Assembly: GCF_025602895.1 (NCBI RefSeq)
Contig: NW_026516515.1
Coordinates: 1-27,495, forward strand
Origin: Polychytrium aggregatum
Lineage: Eukaryota; Chytridiomycota; Chytridiomycetes; Polychytriales
DNA: 27,495 nucleotides
Reading direction: 5' to 3'
In this document: piece by piece, positions 9,001 through 16,539 of the stretch
Layout: the number at the start of each line of letters is the position of its first letter
Position numbering within the stretch: the first letter of the stretch is position 1
Position numbers and translations under genes: made by a program
Notes under the pieces: generated by a model
The model's input: the letters and a program-made list of their open reading frames with translations, nothing else
Database searches by the model: none
Told to the model about the DNA's origin: nothing

Positions 9001-10111
9001 ACCCTGGGGGACACTGACCATGGACTTTATCACTGATCTGCCAAAGTCCAAGGGTCACACCTGCATCTTTGTGGTGGTATGCAGCCTCACAAAGATGGCA
9101 CACTTTATGTCCTGGCGTTCACTGCCGTCGGCGGAGGAGACTGCGTCACTGTTCCTCGACAATGTCTTTCGTCTCCATGGCCTCCCCGACACAGTGGTTT
9201 CAGACCGAGGAAGTCAGTTCACCTCTCGGTTCTGGAAGGCACTCTGCACGCAGCTCGGGATCCAAACCAGTCTGTCCACGGCCTTCCATCCCCAGACCGA
9301 TGGACAGACTGAGAGGGTCAACCAGGTCATCAACCAATACCTGCGCTGTTACACGTCGTATCAGCAAGATGACTGGGCCGAGCTGCTGCCGTTGGCCGAG
9401 TTCTCTTACAATAACCTCGAGAACTCGTCAACACATGCCTCGCCATTCTTGGCAACCTATGGGTTCCACCCAAGGTTCGAAGTCCCCGTTGTCGCTGGCG
9501 GCCCTGATGTTCCCTCTGCCACGGAGAGGGTTGAACATCTCCAGCGGAACCTGGCACTGTTGAAGGAGAATCTTGAGAAGGCAAAGTCTGACTACAAGCA
9601 CTTCTCAGATCTCCGGAGGTCCCAGGCTCCCGACTTGCGTCCGGGCGATCAAGTCTGGGTGCTGACTCGTAACATCAGCACCACTCGCCCAAGCAAGAAG
9701 CTGGATTACCAGAGGATTGGACCATTCACCATCCTCGAGGCCGTCGGGACATTGGCTTTCCGCCTGGACTTGCCAAAGGACATAAAGGTGCACCCGGTGT
9801 TCCATGTGTCTCTTCTTGAGCCCTACAAGAAGAACTCGCTTCCGGGTCGGGTGCAAGCGCCGCCCCCTGCGGTGGTCATCGATGGGAACTTGGAGTGGGA
9901 GGTCGAAGAGATCTTAGACTCCAAGTTCGTGCGCGGAAAGCTGCACTATCTCATCGATTGGAAAGGCTACCCGGTCACCGATCGAAGTTGGGAGCCCGCC
10001 GACATTGTCTTTGCCCCAACGGTGGCCGCGGAGTACCACCGACGCTACCCAGACAAGCCTGGCCCCAGGAGAACTCAAGATGGAACACGCCGTAGTTTAA
10101 GGAGGAGATAG
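6011..10111 (+). CDS. pol: Pol polyprotein of element A (protease-RT-RNase H-integrase-chromodomain)
   Basis: About 1,366 residues after the predicted frameshift. Numbering from codon 6011: aspartic protease LVDSGAS (D134); a Ser/Pro-rich linker at about 210-310; RT with VKNRYPLPLI and YLDD at 573-576; RNase H opening at DASDFALG (D722); integrase HHCC zinc domain from H935; DDE core D1005, D1065, E1101 (59 and 35 residues apart); and a GPF/Y-like region. A chromodomain at about 1296-1336 contains WEVEEILDSK and WKGYPVTDRSWEP. All catalytic residues are present. The TAG stop (10109-10111) touches the 3' LTR. Known chromodomains of this type bind histone marks and guide integration to heterochromatin, which fits this subtelomeric site. 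A free start at GTG 6089 is unlikely, since the frame is open further upstream. Confidence 0.95.
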   Translation, partial: RPGPVLSEGLEPEPCPPPSESEDIGKVPLVSTGEAVMCGQLRLASGPADTLSSGIVPVAPLVSLGTAPHPQVQIPELSCQPSAKLTVCASRNPGAEAGTEPKSCVSSVRRCSLVVPVAVRLPSGDSLSCEGLVDSGASGNFIDEDFVARHSVPTCSKASPLAVEGVDGKPLSSGPILRETAPLEVILGDVSQRLRFDVIRSPHQPLILGFPWLRTAEPKIVWSRGLLCLPPSVDSDPSPCTTSLSSCSTSSNVTPLLDDSTPLIDLSSSPTLPPSSSPSCLVPPEPLRSSQTPSSVVSSLSLLDVPPPVVCSSDIVQNKVTVEHYSDLVHAPPLSSDAPLRVCSIDYRSMRESLDACRHGTQPLTIFQVHVLPTDEPSTATVEVPAEYKDFLSVFSKQEADSLPPHRPYDCPIDLEPGKSPKFGPLYSLSEPELHALRDYLDENLAKGFVRPSSSPAGSPILFVKKKDGSLRLCVDYRALNGITVKNRYPLPLIGELLDRLRGAKVFTKLDLRGAYNLLRIRSGDEWKTAFRTRYGHFEYLVMPFGLTNAPATFQHFINDVLRTELDQFAIAYLDDILIYSADPSQHVEHVKQVLSKLRAAKLYCKLEKCEFSKTSVSFLGFMVSPEGIGMERSKLSAILDWPIPRNISDLRSFVGFANFYRRFIDGYAKIAGPMTRLFRKTHGFQWSREADKAFRSLKDAFVSEPVLVHPDPSKPFVVESDASDFALGCVLSQRGADDRLHPCSFHSRTLSNAERNYSIYEKELLAIKEAFEAWRHYLEGAQHPVAVLTDHKNLEYLATARILNQRHARWSQFLSRFDIRIQYRPGARNGKADALSRRSDYIPSSASVSRDPPLLLDPAAVIRVLRSRDARSSVASRSDPVDLLQLIAEEQARDPGLDKYRRDPKFVWNGQYLTFQNRIVVPESCRVPALKSCHDPVAVGHPGIRRTLALVSRQFWWQTYRKDVKEYVSTCDTCARSKAPRHKPFGFLLPLQTADRPWGTLTMDFITDLPKSKGHTCIFVVVCSLTKMAHFMSWRSLPSAEETASLFLDNVFRLHGLPDTVVSDRGSQFTSRFWKALCTQLGIQTSLSTAFHPQTDGQTERVNQVINQYLRCYTSYQQDDWAELLPLAEFSYNNLENSSTHASPFLATYGFHPRFEVPVVAGGPDVPSATERVEHLQRNLALLKENLEKAKSDYKHFSDLRRSQAPDLRPGDQVWVLTRNISTTRPSKKLDYQRIGPFTILEAVGTLAFRLDLPKDIKVHPVFHVSLLEPYKKNSLPGRVQAPPPAVVIDGNLEWEVEEILDSKFVRGKLHYLIDWKGYPVTDRSWEPADIVFAPTVAAEYHRRYPDKPGPRRTQDGTRRSLRRR
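10099..10111 (+). other. Polypurine tract of element A
   Basis: AAGGAGGAGATAG ends exactly at the 3' LTR and would prime plus-strand DNA synthesis. It contains the pol stop codon, so the coding and priming functions overlap. Confidence 0.8.
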
Positions 10112-10530
10112 TGTGATGACCAGCATCACAACGGACCAATGAGATTGTCCCGCATGCTCTCGCCCTCCGCACCAATCATGAGTCCCCACGTGTTTGTTTG
10201 CCCCCATGCATGAGCACGCGCCGTTGCCACCCGCGTCTACTGGTTTCCTGCCTCCCCCACCGCTCGGCACATGTCCCCGGGCTGTGCCAAGCCTCTCTCG
10301 CTTGCACACCAGCCACTCTCGCACCCCCTTCTCGCTTCTCTGTGATGCTCCACCCTTCTCGCCCACTTTTGCCCCTCGACCTTCTCCCGGTCTATAAATA
10401 GCCCTGCATGTCTGAGCCTATGTTGAACACCAGTTCGAACAAAACTTGTTCTTTGGTGTTCGGGGCTAAAAGCTAATAAAGCTCATACCAAGCACTTGGT
10501 CTTCGTCCTTGCGCTTGTTCACTCCTTACA
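10112..10530 (+). repeat. 3' LTR of element A
   Basis: 419 bp, read as identical to 4455-4873. The hairpin is at 10112-10130, TATAAATA at 10392-10399 and AATAAA at 10475-10480. It is followed by the TSD TCGGA at 10531-10535. Confidence 0.97.
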
Positions 10531-12750
10531 TCGGACGAGGTGGCCGATGCCATCGTCAAGTCCCCCAAGCGCAAGTCCTCCGGCCCGGACAAGATCAAGG
10601 CCGAGATGCTGCACCCTGTCGCTCCCGTGGTCGCTCCCTGGCTCCGGGCCATCCTGCTGGCCGCCCTCAAGGCCTCCGTCGTCCCGACCGAGTGGAACAC
10701 TGTCCTGATCCACCCGGTCTACAAGAACAAGGGTTCGATCCTCGATCCGGCCATGTACCGGCCCATCGGGTTGACCCAGGTCCTCCGCAAGATCGCCGAG
10801 CGAGTCCTGCTGCCGTTCCTCACCCGCGAGATCGGCATCATGGACATTGCCCAGGGAGGCTTCCGCCCGGACCGAGGCACCCTCGACCAGGTGTACTCGC
10901 TCGACGCTCTTGTCCGCATGAACAAGATCTGCGACGACGAGTACAGCCTGGTCTTCCTCGACATCAAGGCCGCCTACGACACTGTCTGGCGGGAGCGCCT
11001 CTGGGACAAGATCGCCGCCCGAGGTGCTGGTCCGGTCGCCGTCGGGGTCCTCAGGGCCATGTTCGACCGCACTCTTGTCCGCGTCGCCAGCAAGGGCCGC
11101 ACGTCACAGCCTGTGTGGCTGCAGAAGGGTCTCATCCAAGGCTCGGTCCTGAGTCCCCTTCTGTTCAGTGCCCACATTGACGACCTGCCTGGACTGCTCC
11201 GAGCCGAGGACGGACTTGTGCTTGCCTCCAGTCGCCACCACCGTCTCCGGGTCAACTCGCTCTGGTTTGCCGACGATGGTGTCCTCATCTGTCCGGCTGG
11301 CCGCACCCAGGCCATGCTGGACATCTGTGAGCGTCACAGTGTCGACAATCGCTACCGCTTCTCGCCTCCCAAGTGCGAGGTGCTGTACTCGGCCTGCAAC
11401 GTCGACCAGCTCCATCCCGCCAAGCTGTACGGCACCGAGCTGCCCAAGGTCCTCCAGTTCCGCTACCTCGGTGTCATGGTCGACATTGACGGATTCCGCC
11501 CGGACCTCCAGTTCGACAAGCTCCTCCGCAAGGTCCACATGGTCACCGACACCGTGGTTGGACTTGGCATCACCCTCGGCAAGGTCTCGGCCAAGACCAT
11601 CACCCAGGTCTACAAGACCTTTGTGCGGCCGACCCTCGAATACGGGATGGCCATGGACATCCCGGACCCGGCTCTGCGCGACCGCCTCGACGACGCCCAG
11701 ATGACGGCCCTCCGCACCATGTTCCGCGTCGGCCCCGGCACTCCCGTCGGTGCCATGCACCTCAACTGCGGCCTCCCCAAGATGTCCGTCCGTGTCAAGA
11801 TGCTGGCCCTGCAGAACTGGGCCCGCTGGGACGACCAAGTCTCTGACGGCGACAAGATGCTGTCGATGATCCTGCGCAACAAGATCATTGCGCCCTACCA
11901 CCCCGACCAGTTCCTCGGCCAAGGAGTCCGAGCCGATCCGCACTGGGCCATGGTGGTCCGCCGACAAGAGGCCGACCACTCCCTCACGGCCACGGAGATC
12001 TACCGAGGCAAGACCCGACACCAGCCGCCGCCGCCCGGACCGCCCCGACCCCAGCCCGTCCCGATCAAGACCCTCATCTTCGAGGACCACATGAAGAACG
12101 GCTTCGACCGCTCCAAGCAGCTCACCGCCGCCTGCACCCCGTCGACCAAGATGTCGGGACTCTGGGAGGCTCGCGGGTACCAAGGATCCATGGTCATGCT
12201 CATGTTCATGGTCCGATGGCGACTCGGTGCTCTCCCAGGCCACTTCAGGTTCGGATACCGCAAGTGCAAGAACCTGGCTCGACACGGATCCGGGATCGAC
12301 TTGACCAGGACCCACGCACAGCAATGTGTGGATCCGCATCAAGTCCTGGTCCGCAAGGTCGCAGCCCTCAAGACGGCCCACCCGACTTGGGTGGAAAGTG
12401 GTATAGCCGGAGTGGGACCAGTGGACAAGCTGCTGGACCTGCTCTCTTTCGATCGCACTCCCCCTCGCACTCGCACCCCTCCCGCACTTGGATCGCTTGC
12501 TGCTCATGTACCCGCTCCCCGCACTGCCTTCCGAGCATTCGCACTTGGTGCACACCCAGTACCAGCACCCACTCCCACAACCAGTGTAGTCCCACCCTTG
12601 CAGTCTCTCCCTGCACCCTCATCACAGCGTAGTATAGTGCCAGCACTTGTCACTCCACCACCCCGACCTCCCGTCGATCCTGCTATTCCCTTGTGGGAAC
12701 TGCTTGAAAATGTGTTCACCCGCTTGGTCTCAGACCTTGTGGGCAGCTGA
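10531..12750 (+). CDS. Non-LTR ORF2, 3' part: reverse transcriptase and C-terminal region
   Basis: ORF2 resumes after LTR element A. The first five bases are the right TSD copy, and coding continues at 10536 in phase with 4454. In full ORF2 numbering the RT shows KSSGPDKI, LIHPVYKNKG, YRPIGLTQVLRKIAERVL, FRPDRGTLDQV, FLDIKAAYDTV (D629), GLIQGSVLSPLLF and WFADDG (D733, D734), the LINE-type RT blocks with catalytic aspartates intact. A thumb region follows. Further on, a C-x5-H-x9-H-x3-C pattern around KCKNLARHG and THAQQC may be a degenerate zinc site. The last 100 residues are Pro-rich. The TGA stop is at 12748-12750. This part has no start of its own and is probably not translated. Confidence 0.92.
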   Translation, partial: SDEVADAIVKSPKRKSSGPDKIKAEMLHPVAPVVAPWLRAILLAALKASVVPTEWNTVLIHPVYKNKGSILDPAMYRPIGLTQVLRKIAERVLLPFLTREIGIMDIAQGGFRPDRGTLDQVYSLDALVRMNKICDDEYSLVFLDIKAAYDTVWRERLWDKIAARGAGPVAVGVLRAMFDRTLVRVASKGRTSQPVWLQKGLIQGSVLSPLLFSAHIDDLPGLLRAEDGLVLASSRHHRLRVNSLWFADDGVLICPAGRTQAMLDICERHSVDNRYRFSPPKCEVLYSACNVDQLHPAKLYGTELPKVLQFRYLGVMVDIDGFRPDLQFDKLLRKVHMVTDTVVGLGITLGKVSAKTITQVYKTFVRPTLEYGMAMDIPDPALRDRLDDAQMTALRTMFRVGPGTPVGAMHLNCGLPKMSVRVKMLALQNWARWDDQVSDGDKMLSMILRNKIIAPYHPDQFLGQGVRADPHWAMVVRRQEADHSLTATEIYRGKTRHQPPPPGPPRPQPVPIKTLIFEDHMKNGFDRSKQLTAACTPSTKMSGLWEARGYQGSMVMLMFMVRWRLGALPGHFRFGYRKCKNLARHGSGIDLTRTHAQQCVDPHQVLVRKVAALKTAHPTWVESGIAGVGPVDKLLDLLSFDRTPPRTRTPPALGSLAAHVPAPRTAFRAFALGAHPVPAPTPTTSVVPPLQSLPAPSSQRSIVPALVTPPPRPPVDPAIPLWELLENVFTRLVSDLVGS

Positions 12751-12878
12751 GGCAGCACTAGGCTGCAACAGGAGTAAATAGGCTTGCCTGTGTACTCAAC
12801 GTGCCGGGGTACCAACCTGTTGGACCTGATGGCTTGTCTTCTTAAATAAAGTTGACTATAGTAACAAAAAAAAAAAAA
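12751..12878 (+). other. 3' UTR and poly(A) tail of non-LTR copy 1
   Basis: A 115-bp 3' UTR with AATAAA at 12845-12850 ends in 13 A (12866-12878). It can fold: CAACAGG (12766-12772) pairs with CCTGTTG (12816-12822), enclosing AGGC-TT-GCCT (12780-12789). LINE reverse transcriptases often recognise 3' UTR structures. The tail joins another 3' UTR, not telomeric repeat. Confidence 0.88.
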
Positions 12879-13003
12879 GCACTAGGCTGCAACAGGAGTA
12901 AATAGGCTTGCCTGTGTACTCAACGTGCCGGGGTACCAACCTGTTGGACCTGATGGCTTGTCTTCTTGAATAAAGTTGACTATAGTAACAAAAAAAAAAA
13001 AAA
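12879..13003 (+). mobile_element. 5'-truncated non-LTR copy consisting only of 3' UTR and poly(A)
   Basis: Repeats 12755-12878 starting at GCACTAGG and ends in 14 A joined to CCTAACC. It differs from copy 1 at one visible base (TTGAATAAA against TTAAATAAA), so it is not a recent slippage copy of it. Extreme 5' truncation is typical of target-primed reverse transcription. No telomeric repeat separates it from copy 1's poly(A), so copy 1 appears to have been added directly onto the truncated copy. Confidence 0.9.
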
Positions 13004-13071
13004 CCTAACCTAACCTAACCTAACCTAACCCTGACCCTGACCTAACCTAACCTAACCTAACCTAACCCTGA
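13004..13071 (+). repeat. Internal telomeric repeat array between the retrotransposon copies
   Basis: Sixty-eight bp of CCTAA units, with CCCTGA variants at about 13028-13040 and at the copy 2 junction. The upstream side is a poly(A) tail and the downstream side is the 5' end of copy 2, so the element array is built into telomeric repeat. Confidence 0.93.
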
Positions 13072-13086
13072 CACATCGAGTTCTCT

Positions 13087-13222
13087 GCTCCTGCCGCACC
13101 TATCCTGCTCCTGCTGCACCTGTCCTGCTCTTGCTGCACCTGTCCTGCTCTTGCTGCACCTGTCCTGCTCTTGCTGCACCTGTCCTGCTCCTGCTGCACC
13201 TGTATTGCTCTTGCTGCACCGT
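13087..13222 (+). repeat. 20-bp tandem repeats in the non-LTR 5' UTR, copy 2
   Basis: Same block of 20-mers as 471-606, with the same number and order of variant units. Confidence 0.9.
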
Positions 13223-13328
13223 GTGGCCTGCACCACACTGCTTTCACCTCTGTGTTTGTTCCAGCTCTGCCCCTCCAGTTCCCCGCCCTCGCTCCCACAC
13301 TCCCTGTCCCCTTCCCCACTGCTGAGCG

Positions 13329-14858
13329 ATGTCCAAGGACAGACCCCAGCAGTCCCTTCTCCCGGCCTCGACCATCGCTGTCGGCAGCTTGATCTTCAAG
13401 CGCAAGGAGCGACCCGTGGCCACCCCTTCCTCCCCCGCCAAGCGTCGCCTGTCCTTGCCCGACGCAATGACCATGCTCCCCAGGCCGGAGCATGACGAGC
13501 GTCTCCCCGAGTCCGAGTTCCCGTCCGTGTCCGTGCCCGAGTCCAGGCTCCCGGCCCCGCCCGAGTTCAGGTTCCCGGCCGAACCCGACTTTTCGTTCCC
13601 GCCCTTGGACCGCGCTGCCGCCCGTGCCGCCGTCGACATTGATGAACTGGAGGACATCAATGTCGAAGAAGACCTCAGCCCGGACCAAGAGCCTGACGCT
13701 GAGCCCTCGTCCTCCTGTGCCGACCAAGACCACCCTGCCGAGTCCCTGGCTCCCGTGTCCTCCTCCGCCGCTCCCCACCAAGACCACTGTGCCATGGACA
13801 TTGTTGTCCAGCCCAGTGCCGACGTCGTCTCGGTTCCTTGGCGCGACGAGTTCTGGCGCAAGTGGCACGCCTCGTCCGACGTCGATGATCAGAAGGCTGC
13901 AACCCAGATCATCGACGTCACCAAGATGAACAACCAGCTGTGGATGGCCGTGACCGCCAAGCTGCAGTGCACTGTCCTGTGCCGCAAGTGCAAGCTCGCC
14001 TCGGCCGATCCCTGGATCGTCGTCAAGCACGGCAAGGACGAGCTCCAGCTCAAGTGTCCCCAGGCCCTCGAGGACGGACCCTGCCCCGGCCAGATGTCGG
14101 CCTTCCAGTTCTGGGCCCACATGAGCCGCACCACCAAGGAGTCCCGCAAGCTGTTTGTGGATGCGTTCTCGGACAAGTTCAAGGAGAACTTCCACACCAA
14201 GTGCGGCCTCAAGACCATGGACAAGCAGCGCGCCGTCCCCCGTGGTGCCTCTGAAGGCGCCCCTCGAGCAGCCCCTGCTTCCACTGCTGACCCCGTCGAT
14301 CCAGCTCGTCGAGCTGTTGATGCTGTTGGCACTGCGTCCCCTGTCCCCAAGGCCAGGCCCGTCCTTCCGCCCCGACCCGTCGTCAAGGCCAAGACCCCTC
14401 CTCCGTCCCAGGCTCCCGTCCCTGCGATGAAACCCGAGGAGGCCCTCGCTATCCTCAAGCGAGAGGCTGACCGGGTGCAGTCCATCCTGTTCGAGGCACT
14501 CGTGGCCGACAACATGGATGCTGCCACCAAGGCCATGGTCCAGAAGATCGCCAAGTCCAATGTGGCAATCAGCCGTGCCACGGAGCAGCTCCGCAAGTCT
14601 GTTGCCAACAAGACTGCCACCCCCAAGACCCAGTCCCCCGGTTCCAAGACCCAGTCCTCCGGCTCCCTCCCTGGCTCTGCCCCTGTTTCCGCCCCGTCTC
14701 CCTCGTACAAGGCCGCTCTCTTGAAGAACGTTCGGGAGGCCGAGAGCCGTGTCGGCCGCATGTCCGAGGCCAGCCAGCTCGACGAATGGAAGAGGATGCT
14801 GACCACCGGCCGAATGCCAGGCTCCTCCAAGCCGATCCAGCCCAACCAGCACCGCCAG
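13329..14858 (+). CDS. Non-LTR ORF1, copy 2, 5' part (interrupted)
   Basis: Codons 1-510 of ORF1, giving the same protein as copy 1 including the Cys cluster (C214, C218, C221, C243, C252). The last five bases (14854-14858, GCCAG) are the left TSD of LTR element B. Reading into the LTR adds about 32 foreign residues before a stop at 14957. The RRM-like C-terminal region is cut off and lies beyond 26743. Confidence 0.9.
14854..14858 (+). repeat. Target-site duplication of LTR element B, left copy (GCCAG)
   Basis: GCCAG precedes the LTR and recurs at 26738-26742 after the other LTR. Copy 1 has a single GCCAG at the matching site (2238-2242), so copy 1 acts as the empty-site reference. Confidence 0.97.
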
Positions 14859-15167
14859 TGTAACGTCCACTACTGGGACGTTGGGGCAAGACGGGGAGGG
14901 AGGGGGTACAAGACAAGACAGGACGGGGCAGAACAGGGCGGTGCTAGGCTACTCTAGCGGACGGGTGAGCTCGGGGAGCACTTACGTTTATTCACGATAA
15001 AACCGAACTCCAGACAAACGGGGGGAACGGGGGCAACCCGCAGGTATACCCTGCGGTGGCCTGCCTGCGGTGCGTGAAAACGCAAAGCGCAGCACAGGTC
15101 ACGACCCACTGCGCCGCGCAGTACGCGCAGTACGCGCAGCACAGCGTCGGAGATACCATCTCCTACA
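14859..15167 (-). repeat. 3' LTR of element B
   Basis: 309 bp, TGTAAC...CTACA on the plus strand. Inverted repeats occur near both ends: AACGTCC...GGACGTT (14861-14881) and GGAGAT-ACC-ATCTCC (15150-15164). A third, CCGCAGG-TATAC-CCTGCGG, is at 15038-15056. On the sense strand AATAAA lies at 14992-14987. Short GCGCAGTAC direct repeats occur at about 15115-15140. No convincing TATA box is seen apart from the GTATA within the third palindrome. Confidence 0.95.
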
Positions 15168-15176
15168 CTCCCACAC
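15168..15176 (-). other. Polypurine tract of element B
   Basis: GTGTGGGAG on the minus strand lies between the pol stop (TAA, 15179-15177) and the 3' LTR. It is short and has two T residues; it is assigned by position. Confidence 0.6.
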
Positions 15177-15729
15177 TTAAGAAGGCTTCCTGCGAGGAGC
15201 CCTGCGTGTGCTCTTTATTTGGGGCTCCTCGAGGTGTTTACCGTATTTACTCAGCTCCTCGGGTGCATGGGACAAGTCCTCCAGTGTTTGCCATGTGTTG
15301 CCCGAGTGTGGGTAACCAACCCACTTGACATAAAACCGAAGTGACCCATCAGCCACTTTCTTGTGCCTCACGATCCTTTCGACTTCATATTCTTGAGTAT
15401 AGTATTGTCCGAGGTCGTCTTCCAGTGGTGCGTCGTCCGGGACACCTTCGTCGGCGTCGGGGAACTGTGCTGGACTGCGGGTCGTGTGGCGACGCAGCTT
15501 GGACACATGGAAGACAGGATGGAGCTTGCTTCCAGGTGGCAAGTCCAACAGGTAGTTGAGGGGACTGGGTCGGGCCGCTATCTTGAACGGTCCTCGGTAC
15601 TTGGGCAACAACTTCTTTGACTGGGCTTCGGGGACCTTGATGTTGTCGGCGTCCAGGTAGACAAGGTCTCCAACTTCAAAGGAGACATCCTGGTGTCGGC
15701 GGTCGTAGTACTTCGCCATCACTTGTTGC
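15177..15729 (-). CDS. Pol of element B, C-terminal part (integrase tail and chromodomain)
   Basis: This is the distal piece of B pol, separated from the rest by element C. It continues in phase: codon bases 22143 and 22142 join 15729 once C and one TSD copy are removed. It covers AQQVMAKYYDRRH, a GPF/Y-type region (LLPKYRGPFKI, HPVFHVSKLR) and a chromodomain. The chromodomain contains YEVERIVRHKK and FYVKWVGYPHSGNTWQTLEDL. It ends at TAA just before the PPT. Alone it has no proper start, since the upstream frame runs into the LTR of C, so it is presumably not expressed. Confidence 0.9.
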
Positions 15730-15734
15730 GCATC
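15730..15734 (+). repeat. Target-site duplication of LTR element C, left copy (GCATC)
   Basis: GCATC occurs here and at 22142-22146, flanking element C exactly. Removing C and one copy restores the B pol frame. Confidence 0.97.
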
Positions 15735-16525
15735 TGTTAGAGTCCAAAGGGGACTCAACGGCAAAAGAAGAAGTGAGCTCGAAGTGAGCTCAGGGAAAGC
15801 AAGGGTAGAGTCCGAAGTGGACTCGGAGAGGGAGCGAGGGAAGCAAAGATCCGTTCAAGATAAGACTTGTCTCGAAATGAGACGTGAGGAACACTCAGAG
15901 AATAAAGTAGAAGGCACTTTATTTAGTCCTATTTTGAACGCTAAGGTTCGACTACACATCGCGGGGGTCAGGCTATTTATAGACAAGTCCGGACTTGGCA
16001 GCGAAGGGCGGCCAAGGGAGGGAAAAGTGGGCGATCGAGCAGGGCGAAGGGGGCGATGCACGAACGAGGGCCGAGAAGGACCACCGAGACAGGCAGAGAA
16101 CCAAAGCGAGAGAGGCGCAAGCAAAAGCGAAGCACCTGGCAGGAGAAACGTGCAAAGGCGAAGCAATGTGACTCAACGTCCAAGAAGCGGATTGGTCAAG
16201 TATAAGGTTGGGGCAAATGCATGCGAGATGAACAAGAGATCGGGGCGGTCAGGCAGGTCATGAGTCACCGGTGGGGGGACACATGACCGGCAGCCGAATT
16301 GCAACCAATCGCAGCAAGGCGCGTGCACAAACAAACCGGCGCGTGCGAAGAAGACAAAGGAAGCGGAGCAGCGCGGGAAAACGGAAGTGCGGAAGGAGCG
16401 GAAAAGACAGGCAAAAGGCGGAAAATCGGAGGGGAACTGCAAGGCTACACACAAACAAACAGAAAGGCAAAAGAATAGCCAAGTGTGCAGTCAAAGTGGA
16501 GAACAAGCAGGAGCTATCCCTAACA
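15735..16525 (-). repeat. 3' LTR of element C
   Basis: 791 bp, read as identical to 21351-22141. TATAAATA on the minus strand is at 15981-15974, the self-primer copy at 15942-15931, and AATAAA at 15923-15918. U5 (15735-15890) holds four small hairpins with 5-nt loops. U3 (about 15985-16525) is purine-rich on the plus strand; I see no gene in it, only chance ORFs. Confidence 0.96.
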
Positions 16526-16539
16526 TCATCCCCTTCCTT
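16526..16539 (-). other. Polypurine tract of element C
   Basis: AAGGAAGGGGATGA on the minus strand ends at the 3' LTR boundary and overlaps the pol stop codon (16540-16538). Confidence 0.8.

Larger units (their letters stand above)
4455..10530 (+). mobile_element. LTR retrotransposon A (Ty3/Gypsy chromovirus, Tf1/sushi-like), complete
   Basis: A 6,076-bp element with 419-bp LTRs (TG...CA) that read as identical, a 5-bp TSD (TCGGA), a self-complementary PBS, gag, pol in the -1 frame, and a polypurine tract touching the 3' LTR. Pol order is protease, RT, RNase H, integrase, chromodomain, which defines Ty3/Gypsy chromoviruses and excludes Ty1/Copia. All ORFs are open, and identical LTRs imply a recent insertion. 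It sits in sense orientation inside ORF2 of non-LTR copy 1. Confidence 0.97.
456..12878 (+). mobile_element. Non-LTR retrotransposon, copy 1 (full length, interrupted by LTR element A)
   Basis: A LINE-like element lies inside CCTAA repeats: 5' UTR with 20-bp tandem repeats, ORF1, ORF2 (APE-type endonuclease plus reverse transcriptase), a short 3' UTR with AATAAA, and a 13-nt poly(A) at 12866-12878. Its 5' end abuts the terminal telomeric array and its 3' end faces inward. The 5' boundary is uncertain by a few bases, because CCCTGA before CACATCGAG could be telomeric or element sequence. Without LTR element A (4455-10530 plus one TSD copy) it would be about 6.3 kb, and both ORFs would be open. 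Arrangement and target resemble insect TRAS/SART, Drosophila HeT-A/TART and Magnaporthe MoTeR elements. I cannot assign a clade from sequence alone. Confidence 0.92.

Noticed and set aside
6089..10111. Independent pol gene of element A starting at GTG 6089
   Set aside because: The frame is open upstream through the gag overlap, and a -1 slippery site with a stem is present. Gag-Pol fusion is the better model.
15784..16263. Plus-strand ORF of 159 codons in LTR C, repeated inside 21136-21879
   Set aside because: It lies entirely in U3-R-U5 of the LTR, antisense to the element, with Arg/Glu-rich low complexity. It is duplicated only because the LTR is.
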